Below the pieces are notes generated by a model. That model saw only the letters and a program-made list of their open reading frames with translations. It did no database searches and was not told the DNA's origin. Position numbers and translations under genes: made by a program. This document shows, piece by piece, positions 1 through 8,485 of a stretch of DNA of 64,000 bases; the stretch's first letter is position 1; each line of letters opens with the position of its first letter. Where the stretch lies: NCBI GenBank assembly GCA_039888615.1, contig JBDQQS010000007.1, one strand, 5' to 3'. This DNA comes from Flavimaribacter sp039888615. GTDB lineage: Bacteria; Pseudomonadota; Alphaproteobacteria; Rhizobiales; Rhizobiaceae.

Positions 1-651
1 GCGCACAGATCCGATGAAGACGCCGGCGAGCGCCGCAGTCGCAGCCGAAAGGCCGATCGTCATGGCGTAGAGGCGCGAGACGTTGAGGCCCATCAGTTCC
101 GCCGCCTCGCGGTTCTGGGCGACGGCGCGCATGGCCCGGCCCGTCGCGGTACGGCGCAGGAAGATAGCGAGAACCAGCAGGGCGAGCAGCGCAACTATCA
201 AAATCATCACGTCATTGGCGCTGATTTCCGCGCCCATCAGGCCTATCGTTCCGCTGATCGGCGGCTCGATCTGCTTGTCGCGCGCGCCCCAGATGAGCAA
301 AATGCCGTTCTCGATGATCGAGGCTGCGGCGAGCGTCGTGATCACAGCGAGCAGCACAAGATTGGCGTTTCGCTCGAACGGCTTGACGAGCACGTAGTGC
401 AGGAGAAAGCCCACCCCGAACATCAAAACCACCGAAAGCGCAGCGCCGAGCAGATAGCCGACGCTGCCGGTAACGTTCTGGGTTACCTGCCAGGCGATAT
501 AGGCCCCGAGCGCAACGAAGACGCCATGCGCGAAGTTGAAGACGCCAAGCGTCGTCCAGACCACGGCGAGACCAGTCGCCATCAGCGCATAGAGACCGCC
601 AAGCAGGACGCCGGAGGCAAAAACGAATAGAAAAGTGTCGGCGGAGATCAA
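1..651 (-). CDS. livH: Branched-chain amino acid ABC transporter permease (LivH type), partial
   Basis: Inner-membrane permease of a LivH/UrtB-type importer; only the N-terminal ~217 residues lie in the window and the gene continues past base 1. The reverse-strand translation is strongly hydrophobic with several membrane segments and the LivH hallmark FNFAHG near the N terminus. The start is probably TTG at 651, because it overlaps the stop of the upstream ATPase gene (TTGA) and no closer ATG gives the full N terminus. It is fourth in the binding protein-ATPase-ATPase-permease operon transcribed leftward; a LivM partner should lie beyond the left edge. The family is clear; the substrate is not determined by sequence. 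Confidence 0.85.
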   Translation of the reverse strand, partial: MISADTFLFVFASGVLLGGLYALMATGLAVVWTTLGVFNFAHGVFVALGAYIAWQVTQNVTGSVGYLLGAALSVVLMFGVGFLLHYVLVKPFERNANLVLLAVITTLAAASIIENGILLIWGARDKQIEPPISGTIGLMGAEISANDVMILIVALLALLVLAIFLRRTATGRAMRAVAQNREAAELMGLNVSRLYAMTIGLSAATAALAGVFIGSVR

Positions 652-1433
652 TGGCTTTCTCCGAACATCATGGCCATGGCTTCGTCATGCGACGGCATCG
701 AGGCGGCGTCGATTTCGCGGGTGATCGCGCCATGGTCGAAGAGCAGCAGACGGTCCACCAGGCCGGAGAGGAATTCGATGTTCTGGTCGACGATGATCAG
801 GGGCACCCGGCTTTCGCGGATCTGCCTGACGGCCTGCATGAGTTCGAGGCGAAGCTTCGGCGAAAGACCCAGCGTCGGCTCGTCAAGGATCAGAAGCTTC
901 GGAAGCGCAAGCAGTCCGACGGCAATCGAAACCATTTGCCGCTCGCCGCCCGAGAGATAGCGGATTTTCGAAGATCGGCGCTCTTGCAGACGCGGAAACA
1001 GGTGATGGACGCGTTCGCGCATCTCGCGCACGCCGTTTCTGCCCTTCGCCGCCAGCGGCGCAACGCCCAGAACTTCCTCCACGGTCATTTCCGGAAACAG
1101 GAGATTGCCTTGCATGACGTAGATGACGCCAGCCTCGACAACCGTCGCCGCCCTGATGCGGCGTTTCTGGAACAGGTCGTAATTGAAATTGCGGGAGATG
1201 CGCGGCCGCATCTTGCCTTCCGCGTTGAGGCGTCGACCCTGAAAGACGACATCCCCCTCCCACGGATCGATCAGGCCGGCGACGGTTTTCAAAAGCGTCG
1301 TCTTGCCATGACCGTTGGGTCCGAAAAGGCCGACGGACTCTTCCTCGCCAACCGACATCCTGACGCCGCGAAAAACCGAGACGGGCGGATAGCCGCCGCT
1401 CAGGTCGCGCACTTCGAGAAGGGCCGCGCTCAC
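648..1433 (-). CDS. livF: Branched-chain amino acid ABC transporter ATP-binding protein (LivF type)
   Basis: Cytoplasmic ATPase of the same importer, 261 residues. Walker A is GPNGHGKTT near residue 40, the ABC signature is LSGGERQM, and Walker B is LLILDEPTLGLS. The Walker A has His where LivF proteins commonly have Ala. The start is taken as GTG at 1433, sharing bases with the TGA of livG, because the protein begins naturally with ALLEVRDLSGGY; the reading frame is open further upstream but that part lies inside livG. The protein is slightly longer than typical LivF (about 235) because of an insert after the first strands (roughly residues 65-110). Confidence 0.9.
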   Translation of the reverse strand: MSAALLEVRDLSGGYPPVSVFRGVRMSVGEEESVGLFGPNGHGKTTLLKTVAGLIDPWEGDVVFQGRRLNAEGKMRPRISRNFNYDLFQKRRIRAATVVEAGVIYVMQGNLLFPEMTVEEVLGVAPLAAKGRNGVREMRERVHHLFPRLQERRSSKIRYLSGGERQMVSIAVGLLALPKLLILDEPTLGLSPKLRLELMQAVRQIRESRVPLIIVDQNIEFLSGLVDRLLLFDHGAITREIDAASMPSHDEAMAMMFGESH

Positions 1434-2158
1434 ACGGGTTGCCCCAGATAGGCTTCGATGACCTGCTTCTCGCGCGTGACCTCGGCCGGATTGCCAAGCG
1501 CGATCACGCTGCCCTGCTCCATCACCAGCAGGCGACGGGAGACGGCCATCAGCAGCGGAAGGACATGTTCGATAAGCAGAATTGTGATTCCCGTTTCGTT
1601 GAGCTTGAGGATCGTGTCGCGCACCCACTCGACCTCGTTGTCGACCAGCGACGAGGCCGGTTCGTCGAGCAGCAGCAGTTTCGGCTTCTGGGCGACGGCG
1701 GTCGCGAGCATGAGTTGCTTTTGGTAGAAGACCGGCATGGTGACAGCGGGCATATTGTGGAAATTCCGCGGAAAGCCGACCAGATCGGAGGCTTCGTCGG
1801 CCAGCCTTTCGGCCTCCTTGCCGCGTACGCCGAGCGTTTGTTCGACGGCGACGAGGATGTTGTCGATACAGGATAAAGACTCAAACACGGCTTCCCGCTG
1901 AAAGGTCCTGATCACGCCGCTGCGCGCAATCTGGTTGTCGCTCGCGCGTTCGATCCGTCGACCCTCGAAGACGACGCGTCCGCTGTCGGAGCCGAAAGGA
2001 ACCCTGCTGATCAGGTTGAACAGCGTCGACTTGCCGGAGCCATTCGGCCCGGCAATGCCGAGGATCTCGCCCTTTTCGACTGCGAAGGAAACCTGGTTGA
2101 CGGCCACCAGAGCCCCAAAGGACTTGGTCAGGCCGTCAATTTCAAGAATGGCCGCCAT
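1430..2158 (-). CDS. livG: Branched-chain amino acid ABC transporter ATP-binding protein (LivG type)
   Basis: Second ATPase of the importer, 242 residues. Walker A is GPNGSGKST near residue 40 and Walker B is LLLLDEPASSLV. The stretch after the Q-loop ends in FYQKQLMLATAVA, so the usual LSGGQ signature is replaced by a degenerate sequence (PVFYQKQ). This is an unusual signature helix for an active ABC ATPase. The gene lies 19 bp after the binding protein and its stop overlaps the livF start. LivG and LivF normally form the heterodimeric motor under LivH and LivM. Confidence 0.88.
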   Translation of the reverse strand: MAAILEIDGLTKSFGALVAVNQVSFAVEKGEILGIAGPNGSGKSTLFNLISRVPFGSDSGRVVFEGRRIERASDNQIARSGVIRTFQREAVFESLSCIDNILVAVEQTLGVRGKEAERLADEASDLVGFPRNFHNMPAVTMPVFYQKQLMLATAVAQKPKLLLLDEPASSLVDNEVEWVRDTILKLNETGITILLIEHVLPLLMAVSRRLLVMEQGSVIALGNPAEVTREKQVIEAYLGQPV

Positions 2159-2177
2159 GAGGATGTAACTTAGGCGC

Positions 2178-3407
2178 CTATTCCATCCACTCGGGCTTTA
2201 CGAAGTCACCGGATTTGTACTTGTCCGGACCGATCATCACGCCCTTGCCGTCCTGGATCTGGAAGAAGGTGACTGGAATGTAGTCGAGACCGTACTTTGC
2301 CACATGGGTCTCGGGATCGAACTCGAGAAAGCCCGCCGAAACGGGGCGGCTCGTTTCACCGATCGCCTTGCCGATTGCATCGTGATCCTTGGGATCGCCG
2401 ACTTTTTCCAGCGCGTCGAAATAGATGTTCGCCATTTCATACAGGCCCGTGCCATAGGCGCCGGACTCGATATCGTACTTGTCCTTGTACTTCTTGAAGA
2501 CTTCCTTGCCGCGCGGATGCGCGTCGACATTCAGCGTGGCGCCGATGGCGTTGTAGAGAATGCCGTTGGACGTGTCGCCGGTCAGTTCGACGAATTCCGG
2601 AACGAGCGGCGCATACTGCAGGAACACCAGAGAGTTGGTCGGGTTCTCGCGGAACTGGTTGGTGAACAAGGCGGCGTTGGCCGGAATATAGTCGGTATTG
2701 ATGATAACTTCCGGCGGGTTCTCGCGCACCTTGGCGAGGATCGGACGCCAGTCGCTGACAGGACCGAAGGGCACCAGTTCGTCCAGAGTGATCGTCCAGC
2801 CTGCTTCGGTGAAGACCTCTTTCATGCCTTCGGAAATAGTCTTGGAATAGGGATTGTCGGAAGAGATGATGGCAACGGTCTTGTCGTCGAGCGGGAAGTG
2901 CCCCGCTTCTGACAGAGCCTCGATCAACGGTGTGACTTCCGTCTCGTAGCCCTTGAAGTCGGCTGTGAACGACCAGCAGCAATCGTATTCGCCCGGATCC
3001 TGCGTGACGATCGCCGCGAATTGCGGCGAAGGCCCGGCCGGCAGATAGGGCATGCCGGCCTCCGCCATCAGTTCCACCTCGAACAGCGACAGGCTGGCGT
3101 AACCGGTCAGGATGATCTCCACGCCGTCGGTGGCGAGGAGCCGTTCGACGGCGGAGGTGACGTTGGCCGCCGAGTGATCGACGACGTCCGCCGGAACGAC
3201 CTCGAAAGTGTGCCCGGCGACGCCGCCTTCGGCGTTGACTTCTTCCACCGCCAGTTCCACACCGCGTACGAACTCCTCGCCGTCTGAGGCGGTCGGACCT
3301 GTCAAAGGCGCAAGCACGCCAATCTTGACGAGATCGGCGTAAGCCGCCGTCGTTGCAAGGGTTGTAAGCGCCGTTGCAATTGCCAGGGCTTTCGTGAGCT
3401 TGCCCAT
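2178..3407 (-). CDS. ABC transporter substrate-binding protein, branched-chain amino acid family
   Basis: Periplasmic binding protein of the liv-type importer, about 409 residues (Peripla_BP_6). It has a classic signal peptide (hydrophobic stretch ending in TAAYA before DLVKIG) and the family opening IGVLAPLTGP. Two ATGs are in frame. The inner one at 3407 is preferred because GGAG sits 6 bases upstream; the outer ATG at 3419 overlaps that Shine-Dalgarno. It is the first gene of the leftward operon. Related proteins bind leucine-type amino acids, amides or other small organic acids, so the ligand is open. Confidence 0.88.
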   Translation of the reverse strand: MGKLTKALAIATALTTLATTAAYADLVKIGVLAPLTGPTASDGEEFVRGVELAVEEVNAEGGVAGHTFEVVPADVVDHSAANVTSAVERLLATDGVEIILTGYASLSLFEVELMAEAGMPYLPAGPSPQFAAIVTQDPGEYDCCWSFTADFKGYETEVTPLIEALSEAGHFPLDDKTVAIISSDNPYSKTISEGMKEVFTEAGWTITLDELVPFGPVSDWRPILAKVRENPPEVIINTDYIPANAALFTNQFRENPTNSLVFLQYAPLVPEFVELTGDTSNGILYNAIGATLNVDAHPRGKEVFKKYKDKYDIESGAYGTGLYEMANIYFDALEKVGDPKDHDAIGKAIGETSRPVSAGFLEFDPETHVAKYGLDYIPVTFFQIQDGKGVMIGPDKYKSGDFVKPEWME

Positions 3408-3642
3408 TTTTTTCTCCATGAAGAACGTGATTGAAAATGAAAATCCGGCGTTCAGGCTACTAGAGATTTTGGCGGAGGCTCAATTGCAAAGGTTTGCCAA
3501 AATCCAGCCGCTCGGTGTAGATTTTCGAACTTATCGTATTTGCGAAAACCGGATGACGGGTTGCGCCGCTGCATCCATGCAATCTATCGGCTAATCTAAG
3601 ACGGTTCCGAGAGCAGCGTGACGACCCCGAAGGACAGAGCGT

Positions 3643-4377
3643 ATGAAGCCATGGCTTGCCGAGAGCGACTACCAGATAGAGGATGGCGACGCCGAGATCG
3701 GCGTCCGCATGAAAGCCATGCTTGGCGCCATGAACCTGGAGCATTTCTCGTTCATGATCCTGCGTCCGCCGCGCAACAGGCCATTTCCCATCGACGAGAC
3801 GATCAGGACGAGCTATCCCGACGCGTGGCTTGGCCGGTACCGCGCCCTGCGCTACTTCGAAGTCGATCCGGTGGCCGACCTGTCGACACGCATCATGCAG
3901 CCTTTCTACTGGGGCCAGGGGCGTTTCCTGAGGGATTTCAAGAAGCCGCAGCGGCTTGTTTTCAACGAGGCGAAATGTTTCGGTATTTCCTATGGTCTCG
4001 CCATTCCGATGCACGGACCGGCCGGCGAAGTTTCCGTTTTCAACGTGGTTTCGTCGGACAAACGCCACTTGCTCGATGCGACGCGCAGCGAGCATGGCCG
4101 CATCTTCGCGGCCGCCTACGGCACCCATGACCGGGTGATGCGCGAGCAGATCAGATTGCCGCTTGCCGGCGTCGACGAGGATGTGGAGCTTTCCATAAGA
4201 GAACGTGAATGCCTCGCCTGGACGCTTGAAGGCAAGACGGCCGGGGAGATCGCGACGATCCTCAATCTCTCGGTTTCCACCGTCAATCACCATGCGCTGT
4301 CGGCAACGCGCAAGCTCGGAAGCCTGAACAAGCATCACGCCGCGGTCACGGCTCTGCGCGGAGGACTGATCCAGTAG
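3643..4377 (+). CDS. LuxR family transcriptional regulator with acyl-homoserine-lactone-binding domain
   Basis: Quorum-sensing type regulator of 244 residues: autoinducer-binding domain (about 20-165) and a C-terminal LuxR helix-turn-helix (about 183-240, with LSIRERECL and a TVNHH recognition helix). The six residues usually invariant in AHL receptors are all present as W62, Y66, D75, P76, W90 and G118, each exactly five positions after its TraR counterpart, so ligand binding is probably intact. AAGGA lies upstream of the ATG. No luxI synthase is seen in the window, so it is a solo here. It is divergent from the liv-type importer, which it might regulate; that is inference. Confidence 0.88.
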   Translation: MKPWLAESDYQIEDGDAEIGVRMKAMLGAMNLEHFSFMILRPPRNRPFPIDETIRTSYPDAWLGRYRALRYFEVDPVADLSTRIMQPFYWGQGRFLRDFKKPQRLVFNEAKCFGISYGLAIPMHGPAGEVSVFNVVSSDKRHLLDATRSEHGRIFAAAYGTHDRVMREQIRLPLAGVDEDVELSIRERECLAWTLEGKTAGEIATILNLSVSTVNHHALSATRKLGSLNKHHAAVTALRGGLIQ

Positions 4378-4383
4378 AATGGG

Positions 4384-4902
4384 TCAGGCCTCCGGCGCAA
4401 AAACGGTCACGGGATCTGAAACGCCCTTGAGGTCGTAGGCTCCGATTTCCCGCCAGCTGCGCGACGACCGCTCGACGATCGCCTGTGAAACCAGCAGCGG
4501 CTCTCCGAGGCCGCCCGCCAGACTTTCGATGCGGCTCGCCGTATTGACGGCGGAACCGATCACCGTGAAATCCAGCCGCATACCCCCGCCGATATTGCCG
4601 TAGAAAACCTCGCCCGGATGCAAGGCCATGCCGAAAGCAAAACGAGCGTTATCCGTCTGGCGCAAAGTTTCGAGCGCCCCGAAAGCCGCGTCTTCCGCCC
4701 GCTTGACCGCGTCCTCGGAATCGCCGTCGATGGGGAAGATTGCGAGCATGGCGTCGCCGATGAACTTCAGCACCTCGCCGCCATTGCTTTCAACGGCGTC
4801 GGTCACCAGTTCGAAATAGGCGTTGAGGATGGCCAGCAACTCCTCCTCGCCGCGCCCTTCGGAAAGAGCCGTGAAATTGCGCAAGTCACAGAACCAGATC
4901 AC
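4384..4902 (-). pseudogene. Truncated class III adenylate/guanylate cyclase (catalytic domain remnant)
   Basis: The frame encodes most of a class III cyclase catalytic domain: metal site in WFCDLRNFTALSE, second metal Asp in FIGDAMLAIF, and the transition-state N/R pair in VNTASRIE. Family members carry a ~200-residue N-terminal region; here homology continues only to about base 4926 (ISRIDAV) and then meets an in-frame TAG at 4930-4932 inside an AT-rich tract. The only start is GTG at 4902, which would remove the first catalytic strand. I read it as a 5' truncation, although translation of a 172-residue fragment cannot be excluded. It lies tail to tail with the luxR gene. Confidence 0.7.
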
Positions 4903-4926
4903 TGCGTCGATGCGGCTGATTTCGCC

Positions 4927-4975
4927 TATCTATTTTCTAATATATTGTTTTTATTAAATAATTTACTTTAAATTG
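4927..4975. other. AT-rich tract at the cyclase truncation point
   Basis: About 45 bases of almost pure A/T (including TTTATTAAATAATTTA) sit between the truncated cyclase and the iteron-like repeats, in a region otherwise near 60% GC. It could be a DNA-unwinding element, a promoter-rich junction or the scar of an insertion. Its abrupt edge coincides with the loss of cyclase homology. Confidence 0.6.
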
Positions 4976-5000
4976 GCTCGCGACACTGGCTTCCCGGCAA

Positions 5001-5180
5001 TCTGGCTTTGTTTCGGGAATTCGCGTTCTACGCCATCTGGGTTTGTTTCGGGAATTCGTGTCTCAGTCTTTTGGGTTCGTTTCGGGAATCTACATTTTCG
5101 ACCATCTGGCTTTGTTTCGGTAAATCCCGGTTTCAGGCATTGTGGCTTTGTTTCGGTAAATCTGGCTTTGTTTCGGGAAT
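5001..5180. repeat. Six-copy 20-bp iteron-like repeat array
   Basis: Six copies of a 20-base unit, consensus TCTGGCTTTGTTTCGGGAAT, begin at 5001, 5036, 5070, 5105, 5141 and 5161. The first five are spaced 34-36 bases apart with unrelated 14-16 base spacers; the last two abut. Copies 4 and 5 end in GGTAAA instead of GGGAAT. The spacing is not a multiple of three, so it does not encode a clean peptide repeat. No gene was found between the truncated cyclase and 5319, a gap of over 400 bases filled by this array and the adjacent AT-rich tract. Confidence 0.85.
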
Positions 5181-5318
5181 CTGCAATTTCGAAGAGTCGC
5201 CGGATGGACAACGGCTCTACGATTACGGCGCGCCCTCCCCTGAGAGGTCGCCACCATAGCACAAAAAACCGAAAATTGCAGCAACATTGTTCTGCTTGTG
5301 TTCCGGCCTCGCCGCGCC

Positions 5319-6722
5319 TCAGAGAAGCACGTCCGGATTGAAGATCCGGTTGTCGTCGAGCGCCTTGCGCAATCTGCGCATGAGATCCTTTTCGACCGGA
5401 TCTGCGCTGAGGTCGAAGCTCTTGCGACGGATCGCGCCAATGCCGTGCTCGGCGCTGATCGTCCCGCCAAGTTTCAGCGCCTCTTCCTCGACGATCTTCT
5501 TCAACGTCTCGTGGCGGGCGTGAAAGTCCGGCCCGCTCATCGTTTGCGGACGCAGAAGATTGAAATGGATGTTGCCGTCGCCGACATGGCCAAAGGGCGC
5601 GGACCGGACTCCGGGCAGATAGTCAGACACGGCGGCTGTCGCGTTGACGATATAGTCGGGAACATTTCCGGCCGGCACAGCGGTGTCGTTCTTCAGTGAG
5701 TGTTTGTCTTCGATGAAAACGACGGCGATCGCCTCGCGAAGACGCCACATGGCCTGGCGCTGGGCGACGGACTGGGCAATGACCGCATCCGAAACGTCAC
5801 CGTTTTCGATGCATGCAGCGAGGCCTTCTTCGAGCGCGGCGGAAATATCGAACGAAAGCGCCGGCGTTTCCACCTCGACCAGAACACACCAGTCGGCCAG
5901 TTCGGCGAGCGGCAATACGACGCCCTCTGCGGACAAGCCCTGTTCAAGCGCGGTGCGACCGATCAGCTCGAAGGCTGCGACAGTCTCGCCAAGGATGGCC
6001 TCCAGGCGCCGCAATACCCGCAACGCTGCTTCCGGCGACTGCACGGCGGCGAATGCGGTCACGCGATTGCGTGGCAAGGGCCGCAGTTTCAACACAGCGG
6101 CGGTGATCACGCCCAGCGTGCCCTCGCCCCCGATGAAAAGCTGTTTGAGATCGTATCCGGCGGTATTCTTCCTGAGTTTCCTCAGGCCGTTCCAAACCGT
6201 TCCGTCCTGAAGCACGACTTCCAGACCCATGACCTGATCGCGCGCAGTACCGTATCTCAGCGCATTGTTGCCGCCGGAATTGGTCGAAAGATTGCCGCCT
6301 ATCTGGCTGGAGCCCTGTCCGCCATGGCTAAGCGGCAGGTAGCGCTCCACCTCTTCGGCCGCCGCCTTTGCATCGGCGAGGACGACGCCGGCTTCGACCG
6401 TCATGCTGTTGTTGAGCGGATCGATATCGCGGAACCTGTTCATGCGATGCGTCGACAGGATGACGGATTTGCCGTTCGAGAGCGGCACGGCCCCGCTGCT
6501 TAGACCCGTCAGCCCACCCTGGGGGACGATCGCGAATTCGCGCCGGGCGCACCACTTGACGGCCGCTGAAGTTTCCTCGGTGCTGGCCGGGCAAAGGACT
6601 GCGACCGGCGGCACAGGCGTCGAACCGATCATGTCGTCCAGATGGCGCGCCATGCCGGCCTTGTCCGTCACCACGCCGCGTTCGCCAAGTATGGCGGTTA
6701 ATTCATCAAGAGACTCATGCAT
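5319..6722 (-). CDS. FAD-binding oxidoreductase, D-2-hydroxyacid dehydrogenase (GlcD/D-LDH) family
   Basis: Flavin dehydrogenase of 467 residues with an N-terminal PCMH-type FAD domain (PQGGLTGLSSGA near 67, FIGGEGTLGVI near 195) and a C-terminal FAD-oxidase domain carrying HVGDGNIHFN and the metal/substrate motif AEHGIG. The family oxidises D-2-hydroxyacids such as D-lactate, glycolate or D-2-hydroxyglutarate to 2-oxoacids. It is the last gene of the leftward cluster and starts 2 bases after the aminotransferase, suggesting the 2-oxoacid and amino acid are interconverted. The exact substrate is unknown; imidazole-lactate is my inference from the divergent urocanase. Confidence 0.85.
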   Translation of the reverse strand: MHESLDELTAILGERGVVTDKAGMARHLDDMIGSTPVPPVAVLCPASTEETSAAVKWCARREFAIVPQGGLTGLSSGAVPLSNGKSVILSTHRMNRFRDIDPLNNSMTVEAGVVLADAKAAAEEVERYLPLSHGGQGSSQIGGNLSTNSGGNNALRYGTARDQVMGLEVVLQDGTVWNGLRKLRKNTAGYDLKQLFIGGEGTLGVITAAVLKLRPLPRNRVTAFAAVQSPEAALRVLRRLEAILGETVAAFELIGRTALEQGLSAEGVVLPLAELADWCVLVEVETPALSFDISAALEEGLAACIENGDVSDAVIAQSVAQRQAMWRLREAIAVVFIEDKHSLKNDTAVPAGNVPDYIVNATAAVSDYLPGVRSAPFGHVGDGNIHFNLLRPQTMSGPDFHARHETLKKIVEEEALKLGGTISAEHGIGAIRRKSFDLSADPVEKDLMRRLRKALDDNRIFNPDVLL

Positions 6723-6724
6723 TC

Positions 6725-7819
6725 TCAGCGCTTTAACAGTTTGCCGAGAGCCTCGACAAGTCGGTCCGTGCTTTCCGGGGAGTCGACGGTAATTCTGAGT
6801 GAACCCTGCACGTCCGGCCAGGCGAGCGGCTGGACGAGAATATTCTGCGTCTCCAGTTCCCGGCCAAGTTCAGACGCGGAAACCGGCGCCCGCAGCGTGA
6901 GAAAATTGGCGAAGCTTGGAAAGGCTTCGAACCCCATGGGACGGAGCGCTTCCAAAAGCCGCCGCCGCTCGGTGATCGTCAGTTTCAGCGTTTCCAGCAG
7001 ATAGGCCTCATCCTGAATCGCCGCGGCCGCGGCGGCGAGCGCTGGACGTCCGAGATTGAAGTTCGGCCGGAGCTGCCACAGGCCGTAGGCGATGTCCTTG
7101 TCACTGGCGAGCGCGTAGCCGACCCGAAGCCCGGCCATGCAATAAGCCTTCGAAAACGAGCGTGTGACGATCCATGGACCTGTCCGATCCTTCAGCAGCG
7201 AAAGAACATCCGGTCCACCCTCGACCGAGGCAAATTCGAAATAGGCTTCGTCGACGACTAGCATGCAGCTGTCCGGCGCTTCATTGACGGCCGTCCGCAG
7301 GTCATCAGAACTGATTATGCCGCCAGTCGGATTGTTGGGCGTGCAGAGATAGAACAACCGGGTGCGCTCGGTCACAGCCGCGAGCATGGCCGGGACGTCA
7401 TTGCTTCCGTCCTGCTTCAGCGGAACATTGGCGATCCGGCCGCCGGCGATCTGCACACCCTTGCCGCAGGTCGGGAATGTGGGAGCGGGCATGACAGCCT
7501 CGTCTCCCGGCTCGATGCTGATCATCGCAGTCGCCACAAGAACCTCGCCGCTGCCGTTGCCAAAACTCATCCGGTCGACTGGAACGCCGGTCTTGTCGTG
7601 GATCGCCGCAGCCAGGACCCGGCATTCGTGGTCGGGATAGCGGTTTGCATCGAGCAGCGCCAGCGACGCCGCTTCCATGGCCTTCGGCGACGGAGCGCGG
7701 GCGGATTCGTTGAGGTTCATGCGGACAAAACCGGCGTCAGCCCTTCCCTTGACGTCGGCGATCGAAGGCGGCGGCGGAAATGTGATTGCGCGGATTCGCT
7801 CTATCGGAAATCCACCCAT
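6725..7819 (-). CDS. Histidinol-phosphate-aminotransferase-like PLP aminotransferase
   Basis: Fold-type I aminotransferase, 364 residues. The Schiff-base lysine is K224 in SFSKAYCMAGLRVGYA, the PLP-pyridine aspartate is in VVDEAYFEF (about 190), and TPNNPTG (about 160) is the conserved substrate/PLP loop. The overall pattern is that of HisC-like enzymes. Since it is embedded in a catabolic cluster (importer, hydroxyacid dehydrogenase) and no his biosynthesis genes are near, it more likely transaminates a histidine-like or aromatic amino acid than histidinol phosphate. The gene sits 3 bases downstream of the peroxidase-related gene. Confidence 0.83.
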   Translation of the reverse strand: MGGFPIERIRAITFPPPPSIADVKGRADAGFVRMNLNESARAPSPKAMEAASLALLDANRYPDHECRVLAAAIHDKTGVPVDRMSFGNGSGEVLVATAMISIEPGDEAVMPAPTFPTCGKGVQIAGGRIANVPLKQDGSNDVPAMLAAVTERTRLFYLCTPNNPTGGIISSDDLRTAVNEAPDSCMLVVDEAYFEFASVEGGPDVLSLLKDRTGPWIVTRSFSKAYCMAGLRVGYALASDKDIAYGLWQLRPNFNLGRPALAAAAAAIQDEAYLLETLKLTITERRRLLEALRPMGFEAFPSFANFLTLRAPVSASELGRELETQNILVQPLAWPDVQGSLRITVDSPESTDRLVEALGKLLKR

Positions 7820-7822
7820 CGC

Positions 7823-8431
7823 CTAACCGTGACTCCAGTCGTTCTGATCTTCGGAATTGCCGGGAGACAGCCCGAGGATGTCGCCCTTGGTCGAACAGCC
7901 CAACCCCAGAACCGTGCGGTTCGCATAGGCGAAATAGGCGGTCACCTGGTTGATTTCCAAAATCTCGCCGTCGCTGTAACCGGCGTCCCTCAGTCGTTGC
8001 ACGCTTTCTTCCTGCATGCCGCCGGGATCACGGGTCAGTTCGCGCGCATAGACCATTGCAAGCTTTTGTTTTGGCTCGAGAGGCGCCGAATCAACATTGC
8101 GCAGTTCGATCGCCATTCTGATTGCATCGGCCATTTCATCGTCTTTCAGCAAACGCTTGAGACCGGCAAAATGGTGTTCGACACAGTAATGGCAGTCGTT
8201 CAGCGAACTGACCCATACACCAAGGGTTTCCAGGAACCATTTCGGCACCTTGTTGGCGCTGTGGTGCAGCACGTATTTGTAGATCGCCATGTGCCCTTCC
8301 ATCGTATGGGGGCGCAGCGAATGCATCATCATGATGTTGTCGACATTGTTGTCCGGGCCTTTCACCCGGTCGTAGAGCATCTTCAGCTTGCCGTCGGCGT
8401 CTTCGTAATCGATCGTGTCTATCCAGGGCAT
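7823..8431 (-). CDS. Peroxidase-related / carboxymuconolactone decarboxylase-like (AhpD-like) protein
   Basis: 202-residue all-helical AhpD-like protein. The redox motif C80-H-Y-C83 followed by H87 (NDCHYCVEHH) marks the AhpD/CMD superfamily and the length fits the uncharacterised peroxidase-related subfamily. The C terminus contains the family-typical GLSPG. It probably reduces peroxides or handles reactive intermediates made by the neighbouring flavin enzyme; this role is inferred. It stands between the ABC importer and the aminotransferase, all leftward, with a 54-base gap after the ATPase gene. Confidence 0.8.
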   Translation of the reverse strand: MPWIDTIDYEDADGKLKMLYDRVKGPDNNVDNIMMMHSLRPHTMEGHMAIYKYVLHHSANKVPKWFLETLGVWVSSLNDCHYCVEHHFAGLKRLLKDDEMADAIRMAIELRNVDSAPLEPKQKLAMVYARELTRDPGGMQEESVQRLRDAGYSDGEILEINQVTAYFAYANRTVLGLGCSTKGDILGLSPGNSEDQNDWSHG

Positions 8432-8485
8432 GGAGAAATCCTTGGTCTTAGGGACGCCTGCGGTCGCAGTCCCTCATGCGTTGGT

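Noticed and set aside
1434..1628. Upstream extension of livF
   Set aside because: The frame is open but lies inside livG; ATPase homology begins at the GTG that overlaps the livG stop.
3460..4338. 292-residue minus-strand frame overlapping luxR
   Set aside because: Antisense to the LuxR gene, whose domain motifs are unmistakable; the minus product has no recognisable family.
5001..5180. CRISPR-like array
   Set aside because: Repeats are only 20 bp and imperfect, spacers 14-16 bp, the last two copies abut and no cas genes are near.
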